In this document: one piece after another, positions 37,490 to 44,983 of the stretch
How the letters are laid out: the number at the start of each line of letters is the position of its first letter
Position numbering within the stretch: position 1 is the first letter of the stretch
From: Methylobacterium thuringiense
GTDB taxonomy: Bacteria; Pseudomonadota; Alphaproteobacteria; Rhizobiales; Beijerinckiaceae
Direction of reading: 5' to 3'
DNA: 64,000 nt
NCBI RefSeq assembly: GCF_022179645.1
Contig: NZ_BPRA01000001.1
Span: 1-64,000, forward strand
Made by a program: the position numbers and the translations under genes
Notes under the pieces: generated by a model
Seen by the model: the letters and a program-made list of their open reading frames with translations, nothing else
Told to the model about the DNA's origin: nothing
Database searches by the model: none

Positions 37490-38185
37490 TCATCCGGATT
37501 CGGCTTCGCCGAAGCGGAGTGCCGTGGCGATCAGCAGGTACAGCACGAGCGCGTTCAAGAGGTGCCAGAGGAAGTGCGTTCCCCCAGGATGCGCGGCGCA
37601 AACGCTCCGGTCGATCGTGCGGAAGGTCAGCGAGAGCAGGAACAGCGCCGCGACGCCGAGCAGCGACAGCCCCGCGCTCCGGCGCGCGGATATTCCAGAC
37701 GCCGCCAGGATGCCGCCGACGCCGAGCAGGGCCAGCACCGCCGGCACGTAGTCGATCGAGCCGTTGGTCAGCGCCGCACTCGATTGCCCGAGCACGGAAT
37801 CCGCGATGGCGCCGAAGCCGAGATTGACCGCGGCGAAGACCAGCGTGATCGCGGCCGCCAACAGGCTCGGCAGGCCGAGGAGGCGGCGCAGGGCCAGGAG
37901 CAGGTAGGCGTAGATGAACAGGCCGATCGGGATCACGTCGGCCAGCATCGACCAGCGGTTGGCCAGGGTGTGGAACAGGAACGAGCCGATCCCGACCAAA
38001 GCCACCAGGGCGGCCAGCACCAGTGCCGCCGGATCGCGATGCTCACATCTGCGCTCGCGCAGCACCGCGACGCCGGCCGCCGCGAGGAAGGCGCCGTTCG
38101 AGACGGCGTTCAGCGGCTCGGCCCAGAAACCACCGTCGAGGCGTTCGCAATAGGCCATCACCGGCGCGAACCAGGAAGCATCCAT
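37490..38185 (-). CDS. ceramidase-domain membrane hydrolase (CREST superfamily)
   Basis: 231 residues with seven predicted membrane segments. The signature is GSFLFHTLANRWSMLADVIP (Ser, His and Asp of the zinc site), followed near the end by HFLWHLLNALVLYLL with two further histidines. The early WAEPLNAVSNGAFL is also typical. Alkaline ceramidases of this fold cleave amides of sphingoid bases, but bacterial members often act on unknown substrates. No sphingolipid biosynthesis genes are nearby. Divergent from exonuclease III. Confidence 0.85.
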   Translation of the reverse strand: MDASWFAPVMAYCERLDGGFWAEPLNAVSNGAFLAAAGVAVLRERRCEHRDPAALVLAALVALVGIGSFLFHTLANRWSMLADVIPIGLFIYAYLLLALRRLLGLPSLLAAAITLVFAAVNLGFGAIADSVLGQSSAALTNGSIDYVPAVLALLGVGGILAASGISARRSAGLSLLGVAALFLLSLTFRTIDRSVCAAHPGGTHFLWHLLNALVLYLLIATALRFGEAESG

Positions 38186-38276
38186 CGTCCAGAGCCCTCC
38201 GCGCTCCGCGCCTTGCCAGCGCGGCGCGAAGGCCCGATGACGGTCGCCTCACCCGAAGCGGCTGGTACCGGACCCG

Positions 38277-39074
38277 ATGTGGATCACCACTTGGAACGTC
38301 AACTCGATCAGGCAACGGCTCGGCCACCTCCTCGCCTTCCTGGACGAGGCGCAGCCCGACGTGGTCTGCCTGCAGGAGCTGAAATGCCAGGATACCGGCT
38401 TCCCGCGCGACGAGATCGAGGCGGCAGGCTACGCCGTCGAGACCCTCGGGCAGAAGGCCTATAACGGCGTCGCGCTGCTGGTGCGCCGGCCGCTCGCGAT
38501 GACCCAAGTGCTGCGCGGGCTCCCCGGCGACCCGGAGGACGAGCAGGCGCGCTATCTCGAGGCGCTGGTGGTAGGGGAGGACACGCTGCCGGTGCGCGTC
38601 GCCTCGATCTACCTGCCGAACGGCAACCCGGCTCCCGGTCCGAAATACACCTACAAGCTCGCCTTCCTGGAGCGGCTGCGGCTGCATGCGCGCCGGCTGA
38701 TGGAGACCGAGGAGGCGCTGGTGCTGGCCGGCGACTACAACGTCATCCCGATGCCGGAGGACGCCGCCAACCCCGAGGCCTGGACGGAGGACGCGCTCTT
38801 TCTGCCCGAAACCCGCCGCGCCTTCCGCGCACTGCTCGCGGAGGGGTTCACGGAGGCGGTCCGCGCCTGCGACCCGCGAACGGAACTCTACACGTTCTGG
38901 GACTATCAGGCCGGCTGCTGGCAGCGGAACGCCGGAATCCGCATCGACCACCTGCTGCTCTCGCCGCAGGCCGCCGACCGGCTGGTCTCGGCCTCGGTGC
39001 AGAAGCACCTGCGCGGCCTCGAAAAGCCCTCTGACCACGTGCCTGTGACGGTGGCGCTCAGTGCCGCGGCTTGA
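38277..39074 (+). CDS. xth: exodeoxyribonuclease III
   Basis: 265 residues. Endonuclease/exonuclease/phosphatase fold: TTWNVNSIRQRLGHLLAFLD, VVCLQELKCQDTGFP (metal-binding Glu), SIYLPNGNP, LVLAGDYNVIP, FTEAVRACDPRTELYTFWDY and RIDHLLLSP with the DH of the active site. It acts on abasic sites and 3' ends in base excision repair. Complete, normal length. ATG 38277 is the start that gives the canonical MxITTWNVNS N terminus. Confidence 0.95.
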   Translation: MWITTWNVNSIRQRLGHLLAFLDEAQPDVVCLQELKCQDTGFPRDEIEAAGYAVETLGQKAYNGVALLVRRPLAMTQVLRGLPGDPEDEQARYLEALVVGEDTLPVRVASIYLPNGNPAPGPKYTYKLAFLERLRLHARRLMETEEALVLAGDYNVIPMPEDAANPEAWTEDALFLPETRRAFRALLAEGFTEAVRACDPRTELYTFWDYQAGCWQRNAGIRIDHLLLSPQAADRLVSASVQKHLRGLEKPSDHVPVTVALSAAA

Positions 39075-39135
39075 AAGCCGGGCCGCCGACACCAGAACTC
39101 AGCGCAACGATTCCGGAGGAACGGATTTTCACGCC

Positions 39136-39609
39136 ATGACGACGATGTTTCACACCGCCCTCATTTGTGCCGCCCTCGCGGCCTCCGCCGGCACCGCCCA
39201 GGCCCAGACCGCCGTCAAGATGGAGGGGCGCTGCGAGAAGCTGGTCATCGCCGGCCTCGACATCACGCAGAACTGCAAGGAAAGCCTGACCAATTCGGTC
39301 GTGGGCAACCGCACCAGCTTCGATTTCGCGGCCTGGGACGGGCAGACCCTGAGTTTTGCCGGCAGCGGCGCCGTGCAGGAGGCGACCGAGCTGACCGAGC
39401 AATTGCAGCCGATCAACCTTGTTACGCCCGGCCAGTCGAGCAAGGAGGGAATCGCCCGCTCCCCGGCGCCGGCCGTCGGTGCCTGCCGCTTCTCGACGCC
39501 TGCGCCCGGCAAGTCGGCGATCACCTGCGAGGCGACCTCGCAGGGCAAGACCTACGCCGGCACCTTCGTTACCGACGCGAAGCCTAAAGAGGCGCCTGCG
39601 AAGCCCTGA
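39136..39609 (+). CDS. secreted hypothetical protein, C-terminal tail cut by in-frame stop
   Basis: 157 residues from ATG 39136. Signal peptide (ALICAALAASAGTAQA) cleaved before QTAVK. The mature domain (30-140) has four cysteines (GRCEK, QNCKE, GACRF, ITCEA) and alternating beta-like segments; no family recognised. It ends in KPKEAPAKP at TGA 39607. The same frame then continues through two copies of a 21-base repeat encoding APAKSND and APAKSKD, stopping at TGA 39667. The gene therefore looks shortened by one stop codon, or the repeats read past it. Confidence 0.8.
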   Translation: MTTMFHTALICAALAASAGTAQAQTAVKMEGRCEKLVIAGLDITQNCKESLTNSVVGNRTSFDFAAWDGQTLSFAGSGAVQEATELTEQLQPINLVTPGQSSKEGIARSPAPAVGACRFSTPAPGKSAITCEATSQGKTYAGTFVTDAKPKEAPAKP

Positions 39610-39669
39610 ACTGCGCCTGCGAAGTCCAACGATGCGCCTGCGAAGTCCAAGGATGCGCCCAAGCCCTGA
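39592..39669. repeat. 21-base tandem coding repeat with internal stop
   Basis: Units begin at 39592, 39613, 39634 and (partial) 39655, each starting GCGCC. The first unit has CCCTGAACT where later ones have TCCAACGAT or TCCAAGGAT, so a TGA replaces a sense codon. All units remain in the frame of the upstream gene. Confidence 0.85.
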
Positions 39670-39773
39670 GGCTCCGCATCGGGGATGCGCGACTGTGCAG
39701 GCTGGTCAGGGGCCGGCCGCTACACCATCTAAGCGCTCGAACGCCGAAACACGCAATTTGACCCGAGGGTTCC

Positions 39774-40691
39774 ATGCTCACTGACATACCCGCGACCGGT
39801 GCCCGGCCGGGCGCTCCAGGCGGGGTGGTCAAGGATACGACGACGGCGGGCTTCCGGCAGGACGCCATCACCGAGTCGATGAATCAGCCCGTCCTCGTCG
39901 ATTTCTGGTCGCCGCGCTCGCCTGCCTGCAAGGCCCTCTCGGCGGTTCTCGAACGGATCGTCGCGGCAACCGGCGGCAAGGTGAAGCTCGTCCGGCTCAA
40001 TGTCGACGAGCACCCGGCCGTGTTCAGCCAGATCGGCCAGCAGCTCGGCCTCGAAGGCGTTCCTGCGGTGATCGCCCTCGATCGCGGCCGCCCGGTCGAC
40101 ATGTTCAGCGGCGCGGTGCCGGAGGCCGACGTCAAGGCCTTCGTGATGCGCCTGATCGGTCCCTCGGAGATCGACCAGCTGCTCGAAGAGGCCGACCGGC
40201 TCGCCGGCGCGGGCGACCACGCCCAGGCCTCCGAAATCTTTACCCACGTCATCCGCGAAGAGCCCGACAACGTCCGCGCCTATGCCGGTCTCGCCAAGGG
40301 CCAGCTCGATCTGGGCCAGCCGGCCAACGCTCGGCAGGTGCTCGAGATGGTGCCGCCGGAGAAGGCCGCCGACCCGGCGCTCGCCGGCGTGCGGGCCGCC
40401 CTCGAACTCGCCGAGCAGGCCGAAAGCCTCGGCGATCTCACGGCTCTCGAGCAGAAGGTCGAGGCGAACGGCGACGACTATCAGGCGCGGTTCGATCTGG
40501 CGCTCGGCCTCAACGCCAACGGACGGCGCGACGAGGCCGTCGACCAGCTCGTCGCCATCGCCCGACGCGACCGTACCTGGAACGAGGAAGCTGCGCGCAA
40601 ACAGCTGCTGCAGTTCTTCGAGGCCTGGGGTTTGATGGATCCCGCGGCGATTCGCGGGCGGCGCCAGCTTTCGACCCTGATCTTTTCGTGA
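39774..40691 (+). CDS. thioredoxin-TPR protein, CnoX/YbbN-like
   Basis: 305 residues. Thioredoxin domain (about 20-130) with VLVDFWSPRSPACKALSAVLERI and the cis-Pro in LEGVPAVIALDRGRP. The CxxC position is Ser49-Pro-Ala-Cys52, so only the second Cys remains, as in E. coli YbbN (SxxC). The C-terminal half (140-300) is TPR-like helical. CnoX proteins are chaperones with redox activity that pass clients to GroEL and DnaK. Followed after 46 bases by a LON-domain gene, possibly one operon. Confidence 0.9.
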   Translation: MLTDIPATGARPGAPGGVVKDTTTAGFRQDAITESMNQPVLVDFWSPRSPACKALSAVLERIVAATGGKVKLVRLNVDEHPAVFSQIGQQLGLEGVPAVIALDRGRPVDMFSGAVPEADVKAFVMRLIGPSEIDQLLEEADRLAGAGDHAQASEIFTHVIREEPDNVRAYAGLAKGQLDLGQPANARQVLEMVPPEKAADPALAGVRAALELAEQAESLGDLTALEQKVEANGDDYQARFDLALGLNANGRRDEAVDQLVAIARRDRTWNEEAARKQLLQFFEAWGLMDPAAIRGRRQLSTLIFS

Positions 40692-40737
40692 GCGCTGGCG
40701 GGCGCACGTCCAACCGTCGCCTCGGGGATGCGAATCG

Positions 40738-41403
40738 ATGAGCCTGCATTCGGGCTACAAGTCGCCGGGGGATTGCCCGGCCATCATCCCGGTGTTTCCG
40801 TTGCCGGGTGCGCTGTTGCTGCCGCGTGGACAGATGCCGCTCAACATCTTTGAGCCGCGCTATCTCGCCATGGTCGACGACGCGCTGCGCACAGATCGGA
40901 TCATCGGCATGATCCAGCCCGAAGCCGACGGCGGCGGCCCGCCGATGGCGCCGCGGCTCTACCGCGTCGGCTGTGCCGGCCGCATCACGCAATATGCCGA
41001 GACCGGCGACGGCCGCTGTCTGATCTCTCTGACGGGCGTCGCCCGCTTCCGCGTCGAGAGCGAGATCGCCGCCACCGGCTACCGCCGCTGCCAGGTCTCC
41101 TATGACGGTTTTGCCTCGGATTTCGAGCCGCGGGCCGGCGAGGAGGCCGTTGACCGGCAGGCGGTGCTCAAGGCCCTGCGCGAGTTCGTGGAGGCCAACG
41201 ACCTCAAGGTCGATTGGGCCGGCATCGAGGAAGCCCCGAACGAGGCTCTCGTCAACGCGCTCTGCATGATGAGTCCGTTCGGCGTGCGCGAGAAGCAGGC
41301 CATGCTGGAAGCGCCCGATCTCAAGACCCGCGCCGAGGTGCTGGTCGCGGTCACCGAGATGGAACTGGTGCGCGGCGACGGCTCGGAACCGACCCTGCAG
41401 TGA
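40738..41403 (+). CDS. LON substrate-binding domain protein
   Basis: 221 residues with only the Lon N-terminal domain: VFPLPGALLLPRGQMPLNIF, EPRYLAMVDDALRTDRIIGM, and helices to the end. No AAA+ or peptidase domain. Such stand-alone domains are common in proteobacteria; function unproven. Overlap with a CnoX-like gene upstream suggests a protein quality control theme. Downstream is a palindromic repeat. Confidence 0.92.
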   Translation: MSLHSGYKSPGDCPAIIPVFPLPGALLLPRGQMPLNIFEPRYLAMVDDALRTDRIIGMIQPEADGGGPPMAPRLYRVGCAGRITQYAETGDGRCLISLTGVARFRVESEIAATGYRRCQVSYDGFASDFEPRAGEEAVDRQAVLKALREFVEANDLKVDWAGIEEAPNEALVNALCMMSPFGVREKQAMLEAPDLKTRAEVLVAVTEMELVRGDGSEPTLQ

Positions 41404-41425
41404 TTCTTATGGCGACGCGTGGGGC

Positions 41426-41459
41426 ATTCCGGGGCTCGCCAGAGGCGAGAACCCGGAAT
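41426..41459. repeat. REP-like palindrome
   Basis: Outer arms ATTCCGGG/CCCGGAAT and inner arms CTCGCC/GGCGAG around a 3-base loop. The same outer arms occur in two hairpins at 42784-42890, so this is a dispersed intergenic element. A decayed half copy (ATTCCGGGCCCCGCTTCGCC) follows near 41486. Confidence 0.8.
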
Positions 41460-41606
41460 CCATGACCGGAAGCGGCGGCTCGGGTAGATTCCGGGCCCCG
41501 CTTCGCCACTCTAAAATGACAGATGGCGGGACCGTCTTCGTCTTTTCCCGCGCGCCTGCCCGTCGCCCGCGCTATAGCCGCTCCGTTTCCATCGGAACCT
41601 GCCACC

Positions 41607-41813
41607 ATGACTGACGACACCACCCAGCCGGTCGAGGCGACCCGCGTCGATCCCAAGCTCCTCGAACTCCTGGTCTGCCCGCTGACCAAGGAATCGCTGG
41701 ACTACGACGCCACGCGCCAGGAGCTCATCAGCCGTTCCGCCAAGCTCGCCTACCCGATCCGCGACGGCATCCCGATCATGCTGCCGGAAGAGGCGCGGTC
41801 GCTGGCGGATTGA
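41607..41813 (+). CDS. Trm112/UPF0434-family small protein
   Basis: 68 residues from ATG 41607. The motif [20 protein letters not shown], followed by [20 protein letters not shown] and MLPEEAR, is the UPF0434/YcaR signature. Only one Cys of the usual zinc pair is present (CPLTK), so the zinc site is incomplete. Proteins of this type activate methyltransferases in other systems. A longer frame to 41523 lacks support. Confidence 0.9.
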   Translation: MTDDTTQPVEATRVDPKLLELLVCPLTKESLDYDATRQELISRSAKLAYPIRDGIPIMLPEEARSLAD

Positions 41814-41837
41814 GATTTTCGCAGCTTGCGCGCGCAT

Positions 41838-41865
41838 CCCCCTCGCCCCGCTTGCGGAGAGGGGG
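41838..41865. repeat. short hairpin between convergent genes
   Basis: Arms CCCCCTC/GAGGGGG around a 14-base GC-rich loop in the 81-base gap between the Trm112-like gene and the convergent GNAT gene. No T-run follows on either strand, so it is a palindrome rather than a clear terminator. Confidence 0.5.
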
Positions 41866-41894
41866 CGTGCTCTGCGCCGCTGGGAATTTTTACG

Positions 41895-42722
41895 TCAAGC
41901 CGCCGCATTCCGGTCCGGCTCGGCCGGCGCCGCCCGCCCGATACACCGCCGCCCGAAGATCGACCGGGCGAAGTCGTCGAGCGGCAGTATGATCGGCAGG
42001 CCGTATTCCTTGAAGGTCGGCTCGAAGATCGGCGGACCGACGAAGCTCAGGCCGAGGCCGAGCAGGAAGCGGACGATGGCCGGCAGCGGCAGTGTGTCGA
42101 ACGAGCCCTCCGCCGCGAGGCGGCGCTGCTCCTCGGTATAGAACGGCCGGCACGGGACGTGGTCCGGTTCGGGAAGCGTCGAGCGCAGGCAGGGTCGCGA
42201 GGCGGTGCGGCCCTTTTCACCCAGGATCGCCAGGACGATGTTGGTGTCGGCACGCAGGTCGGTCTCGGTGAGGCTGAAACCGATCCAGTGGGTGATGCCG
42301 TCGCGGCGGGAGGCCTCGTAGGCCGCCCTGTAGAGCCTGCCGATGGCCGGCGAGCCCCGGTGTTCGCGCAGGATCGCCGCCCGGCCGAGTTCCGCCACAT
42401 GCGCGCGGGGCGGCATGTCGTCGATTCGGCATTGCAGTTCGAGCGGCAGGCCGAGGGGCAGTTTCTGGACGCGGGCCACGGCCGGGTTCGGCCGCAGCAG
42501 CCGGATCGTGCCGATCGCCTCTTCGCCCCTGTAGCAGACGAAGTTGTCGGTCGTGTCGAGGACGTCGAAGCCGTTGATTTCCCGAAGAGCCGGTAGCAGG
42601 CCCGGCGCGAGTTGCATCGCGTCGGAAAACACCTGCCAACGGACACGTGCGGCGTCGTCGAGTTCGGCCACCGTGCAGGCCTTGGCGACGCGGTAGCCGG
42701 TGGTGGAATCGCTCGTCGACAT
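41895..42722 (-). CDS. N-acyl amino acid synthase-like GNAT acyltransferase
   Basis: 275 residues from ATG 42722. The fold matches the FeeM / PEP-CTERM-associated acyltransferase branch of the GNAT superfamily, which is related to acyl-homoserine lactone synthases: YRVAKACTVAELDDAARVRW, VFSDAMQLAP, DNFVCYRGEEAIGTIRLLRP (beta-strands around the acyl site), AELGRAAILREHRGSPAIGR (the conserved E..R....RG helix) and ITHWIGFSLTE. A hydrophobic stretch (IVRFLLGLGLSFVGPPIF) lies near the end. Known relatives attach a fatty acyl group from acyl-ACP to an amino acid. The next gene upstream (42929-43639, same strand) encodes a diiron oxidase-like protein. Product unknown; family assignment is by pattern only. 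Confidence 0.75.
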   Translation of the reverse strand: MSTSDSTTGYRVAKACTVAELDDAARVRWQVFSDAMQLAPGLLPALREINGFDVLDTTDNFVCYRGEEAIGTIRLLRPNPAVARVQKLPLGLPLELQCRIDDMPPRAHVAELGRAAILREHRGSPAIGRLYRAAYEASRRDGITHWIGFSLTETDLRADTNIVLAILGEKGRTASRPCLRSTLPEPDHVPCRPFYTEEQRRLAAEGSFDTLPLPAIVRFLLGLGLSFVGPPIFEPTFKEYGLPIILPLDDFARSIFGRRCIGRAAPAEPDRNAAA

Positions 42723-42783
42723 TGCCCGGTTGCAATCTGCGGCCTTGCCGAGCCCGGCCCGTGATCGGGGCGCGCCGACCGTC

Positions 42784-42890
42784 ATTCCGGGTCCGCATAG
42801 CGGAACCCGGAATCTACGGTGGGATGCGTCGTCTCAGGCCTCGGCGTCTTCGGCGGATTCCGGGTTCTCGCCTTCGGCGAGCCCTGGAAT
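42784..42890. repeat. pair of REP-like palindromes
   Basis: First hairpin 42784-42813: ATTCCGGG/CCCGGAAT with inner TCCGC/GCGGA. Second hairpin 42857-42890: ATTCCGGG/CCTGGAAT with inner CTCGCC/GGCGAG. The pair is bounded by GTCATTCC on the left and GGAATGAC on the right, like a two-unit mosaic element. It lies between the diiron oxidase-like and GNAT genes and may shape their shared transcript. Confidence 0.8.
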
Positions 42891-42928
42891 GACGATCGTG
42901 TGGTGTCGCTCGTCGTGTGTCCCGAGAC

Positions 42929-43639
42929 TCAGTGCGCCGTCGCCCGTGTCCGCGCGACCTCGTCGAGCATTCCGAGATAGGCGCCCCGCGTGGCCGCCGC
43001 GGTCATGACGATGGCGTCGCGCTCGGTGGGATCTTCGAGGTTGGCGAGGATGCGTTCGAGATCGTCGACATGGCCGATATCGGCCTCGGCGTGGAGGTCG
43101 AGGAAGGTGACGGCGTCGGCGATCTTCGGGATGTTGCTCGACGCCACCAGCGCCTTCGCCACCTTGCCGGCGCGCTCGACGGCCAGCCCTTCGAGGATGT
43201 AGGCGCTGCCGAGGAAGGCCGCCGGATGGCGCCCGTTCGTCGCCGCCGTGATCCAGCTGTTGTAGGCGGTGATCCATTCGCCGGGCGGATGTGCCGCCAG
43301 CGTCGCCTCGGGATCGAGGCCCAGCGTGCGCAGGTCGTCGTCGACGAGGATGTCGTGGCCGGCCTCCTCGTCGGCCTTCTGGAAGAACAGGTCGGCGAGT
43401 TCGGGATGTTCGCCGAGCTCCTTGAGCCGGCGGCCGGCGGCTTCGAGGCAGGGCGCCGTCAGCGCGACGTAGTGACGGGTCTGCACGAGGAAGGCGACGT
43501 AGAGGTCCTTCTCGGCCGAACCGTCCTTGAAAGCTTTGATCGCCGGCTCCTGGTCCAGGCCCGCGACGAGCCGGTCGAGTTCGTTGCGCAGATCCGCGAC
43601 GACGCCGCGCGGTGACAGATCGACGGCAGCTTCACCCAT
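42929..43639 (-). CDS. haem-oxygenase-like diiron oxidase (HDO) family protein
   Basis: 236 residues, all-helical, from ATG 43639 with AGGAGA upstream. Candidate metal ligands occur in the order of HDO enzymes: Glu92 and His95 (ADEEAGHDILVDDDL, an ExxH), Glu150 (SAYILEGLAVERAG), and His183, Asp187 and His190 (LDLHAEADIGHVDDL, HxxxDxxH). UndA, SznF and BesC share this layout and oxidise fatty acids or amino acids with O2. No signal peptide. It is upstream of the GNAT acyltransferase on the same strand, with 206 bases and two REP hairpins between. TenA-like or CADD-like proteins are alternatives. Substrate unknown. Confidence 0.8.
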   Translation of the reverse strand: MGEAAVDLSPRGVVADLRNELDRLVAGLDQEPAIKAFKDGSAEKDLYVAFLVQTRHYVALTAPCLEAAGRRLKELGEHPELADLFFQKADEEAGHDILVDDDLRTLGLDPEATLAAHPPGEWITAYNSWITAATNGRHPAAFLGSAYILEGLAVERAGKVAKALVASSNIPKIADAVTFLDLHAEADIGHVDDLERILANLEDPTERDAIVMTAAATRGAYLGMLDEVARTRATAH

Positions 43640-43859
43640 TCCACTCTCCTGGTTCTCGCGTCGGATACCGCTACCGGGGCAGGGCCGTCCCCGCCGTTGC
43701 CGGTGCCTCCGAACGACCTGGAGGCTAGGCCACCCTAGGCGGTCGCGTCCAAAAAAATCTACCTGTGATCTGCATTATCTATCTTTGGTTGTGCAATAAG
43801 TCACTCTAGGTTATATGTTCGTTCATAGATTGAATCTCTGCTGTGGATCGACGGCCACG

Positions 43860-43889
43860 AAAAAGGGCGCCGGATTGCTCCGGCGCCCT
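43860..43889 (-). terminator. Rho-independent terminator of Tim44-like gene
   Basis: On the minus strand: AGGGCGCCGG, a 6-base loop, CCGGCGCCCT and then a T-run. It starts 32 bases after the stop of the Tim44-like gene. Confidence 0.9.
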
Positions 43890-43920
43890 GTATCGATACG
43901 GTCGTTGCGACGGTCTGCGC

Positions 43921-44907
43921 TCAGCGGCCCTGCTGGATCGCGGAGAGCAGCCAGGAACCGCCGCGCTCGCGGGCGAAGGTCCAGAACTCCTTGGCTTCGG
44001 ACGGGCCATTCTCGACGACGCGCTGCGAGTTGCGCTCGATGGTGACGTCCGTCAGCGCGAAGCGCATGGCGACGGTGGCGTATTCGACGTTGCCCTCGCG
44101 CCAGGCTTCCGACAGGTCGCCCTGAAGGAGCTTCACGTCGGAGATGCGGTTGACGACGCCGCGCTGGGCGTTGCCCCGAAGCTCCTCCTCGAAGTAGCCG
44201 ACCATCTCCGGAGTCGCGACCCGGCGCAGGGTGCCGAGATCCTCGCGGCCATAGGCGGTCTGCACCTCCCCGAGCGTGCGCTCGAAGGCCTCGAAATCGG
44301 CCGGCTCGACGTTCACCGGCTGCGCCCGCGGGGCGGCACTGCCACCGCCGTAGGGTGCCGCGCCGCCCATGCCGGCTCCACCGATGCCTGCACCCGCACC
44401 GTCGAGGTTCGAGCGGGCGTAGGGCGCGTTCCCGGCCATGGCCGGCTGGCCGGCTTGCTGTCCACCCTGGCGGCGACGGAAGAACCGGACCGCCAGCATC
44501 ACGAGGCCGACGAGCAGGCCGACCTGCAGGAGCAGGCCGAGGAACGACGCGATCCCGCCGAGGCCCCCGAAGAAGCCGCCGCCGACGAGCGCACCGAGAA
44601 GGCCCGCGCCGAGAAGTCCGGCGAAGAAGCCTCCGCCGAAGCGGCGCCCCGGAGCGGCCTGCATGCCCGGATTGCCCATGCCGGGGCTCGGCGACGTCTG
44701 CGAGCGCTGGATCGGCGCGGTGGCGCCGGGAGAGGTGCTGGTGCCCGCCGGCGGGCTGAAGGTGCGCGATCCCCGCGAGCCGAAGCCGCCGCCACCGCCG
44801 CCGGGACGGGCCTCGACGACCGGAGCGGCGGTGACCGCCAGCGCTGCGGCAAGGGCGAGCATGGTCGCCATGCGCCTGCGACCGGTGGTTGGGGTTGCCA
44901 TGGACAT
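43921..44907 (-). CDS. Tim44-like domain membrane protein
   Basis: 328 residues. Signal or anchor segment (about 12-32), a Gly/Ser/Pro-rich region, a strongly hydrophobic double segment (about 92-140, GGFFAGLLGAGLLGALVGGG and ASFLGLLLQVGLLVGLVML), a basic stretch RFFRRRQ, a Gly-rich linker, and the C-terminal Tim44 domain (about 200-326, DFEAFERTLGEVQTAYGRED, MVGYFEEELRGN, EYATVAMRFALTDVTIE). Bacterial Tim44-like proteins are inner-membrane proteins of unclear role. Gene order S24 repressor, kinase, Tim44 is on one strand. Confidence 0.88.
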   Translation of the reverse strand: MSMATPTTGRRRMATMLALAAALAVTAAPVVEARPGGGGGGFGSRGSRTFSPPAGTSTSPGATAPIQRSQTSPSPGMGNPGMQAAPGRRFGGGFFAGLLGAGLLGALVGGGFFGGLGGIASFLGLLLQVGLLVGLVMLAVRFFRRRQGGQQAGQPAMAGNAPYARSNLDGAGAGIGGAGMGGAAPYGGGSAAPRAQPVNVEPADFEAFERTLGEVQTAYGREDLGTLRRVATPEMVGYFEEELRGNAQRGVVNRISDVKLLQGDLSEAWREGNVEYATVAMRFALTDVTIERNSQRVVENGPSEAKEFWTFARERGGSWLLSAIQQGR

Positions 44908-44983
44908 CCTCTGAAAAATCCGAGCCGGGCGGAAATCGCCCGTTCTTATATGGGGACGTGCCGATTTAAGTTTTAGTCCCGTT

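Noticed and set aside
39592..39669. short repeats as a CRISPR-like array
   Set aside because: Units are contiguous 21-base coding repeats without spacers, in frame with a protein gene.
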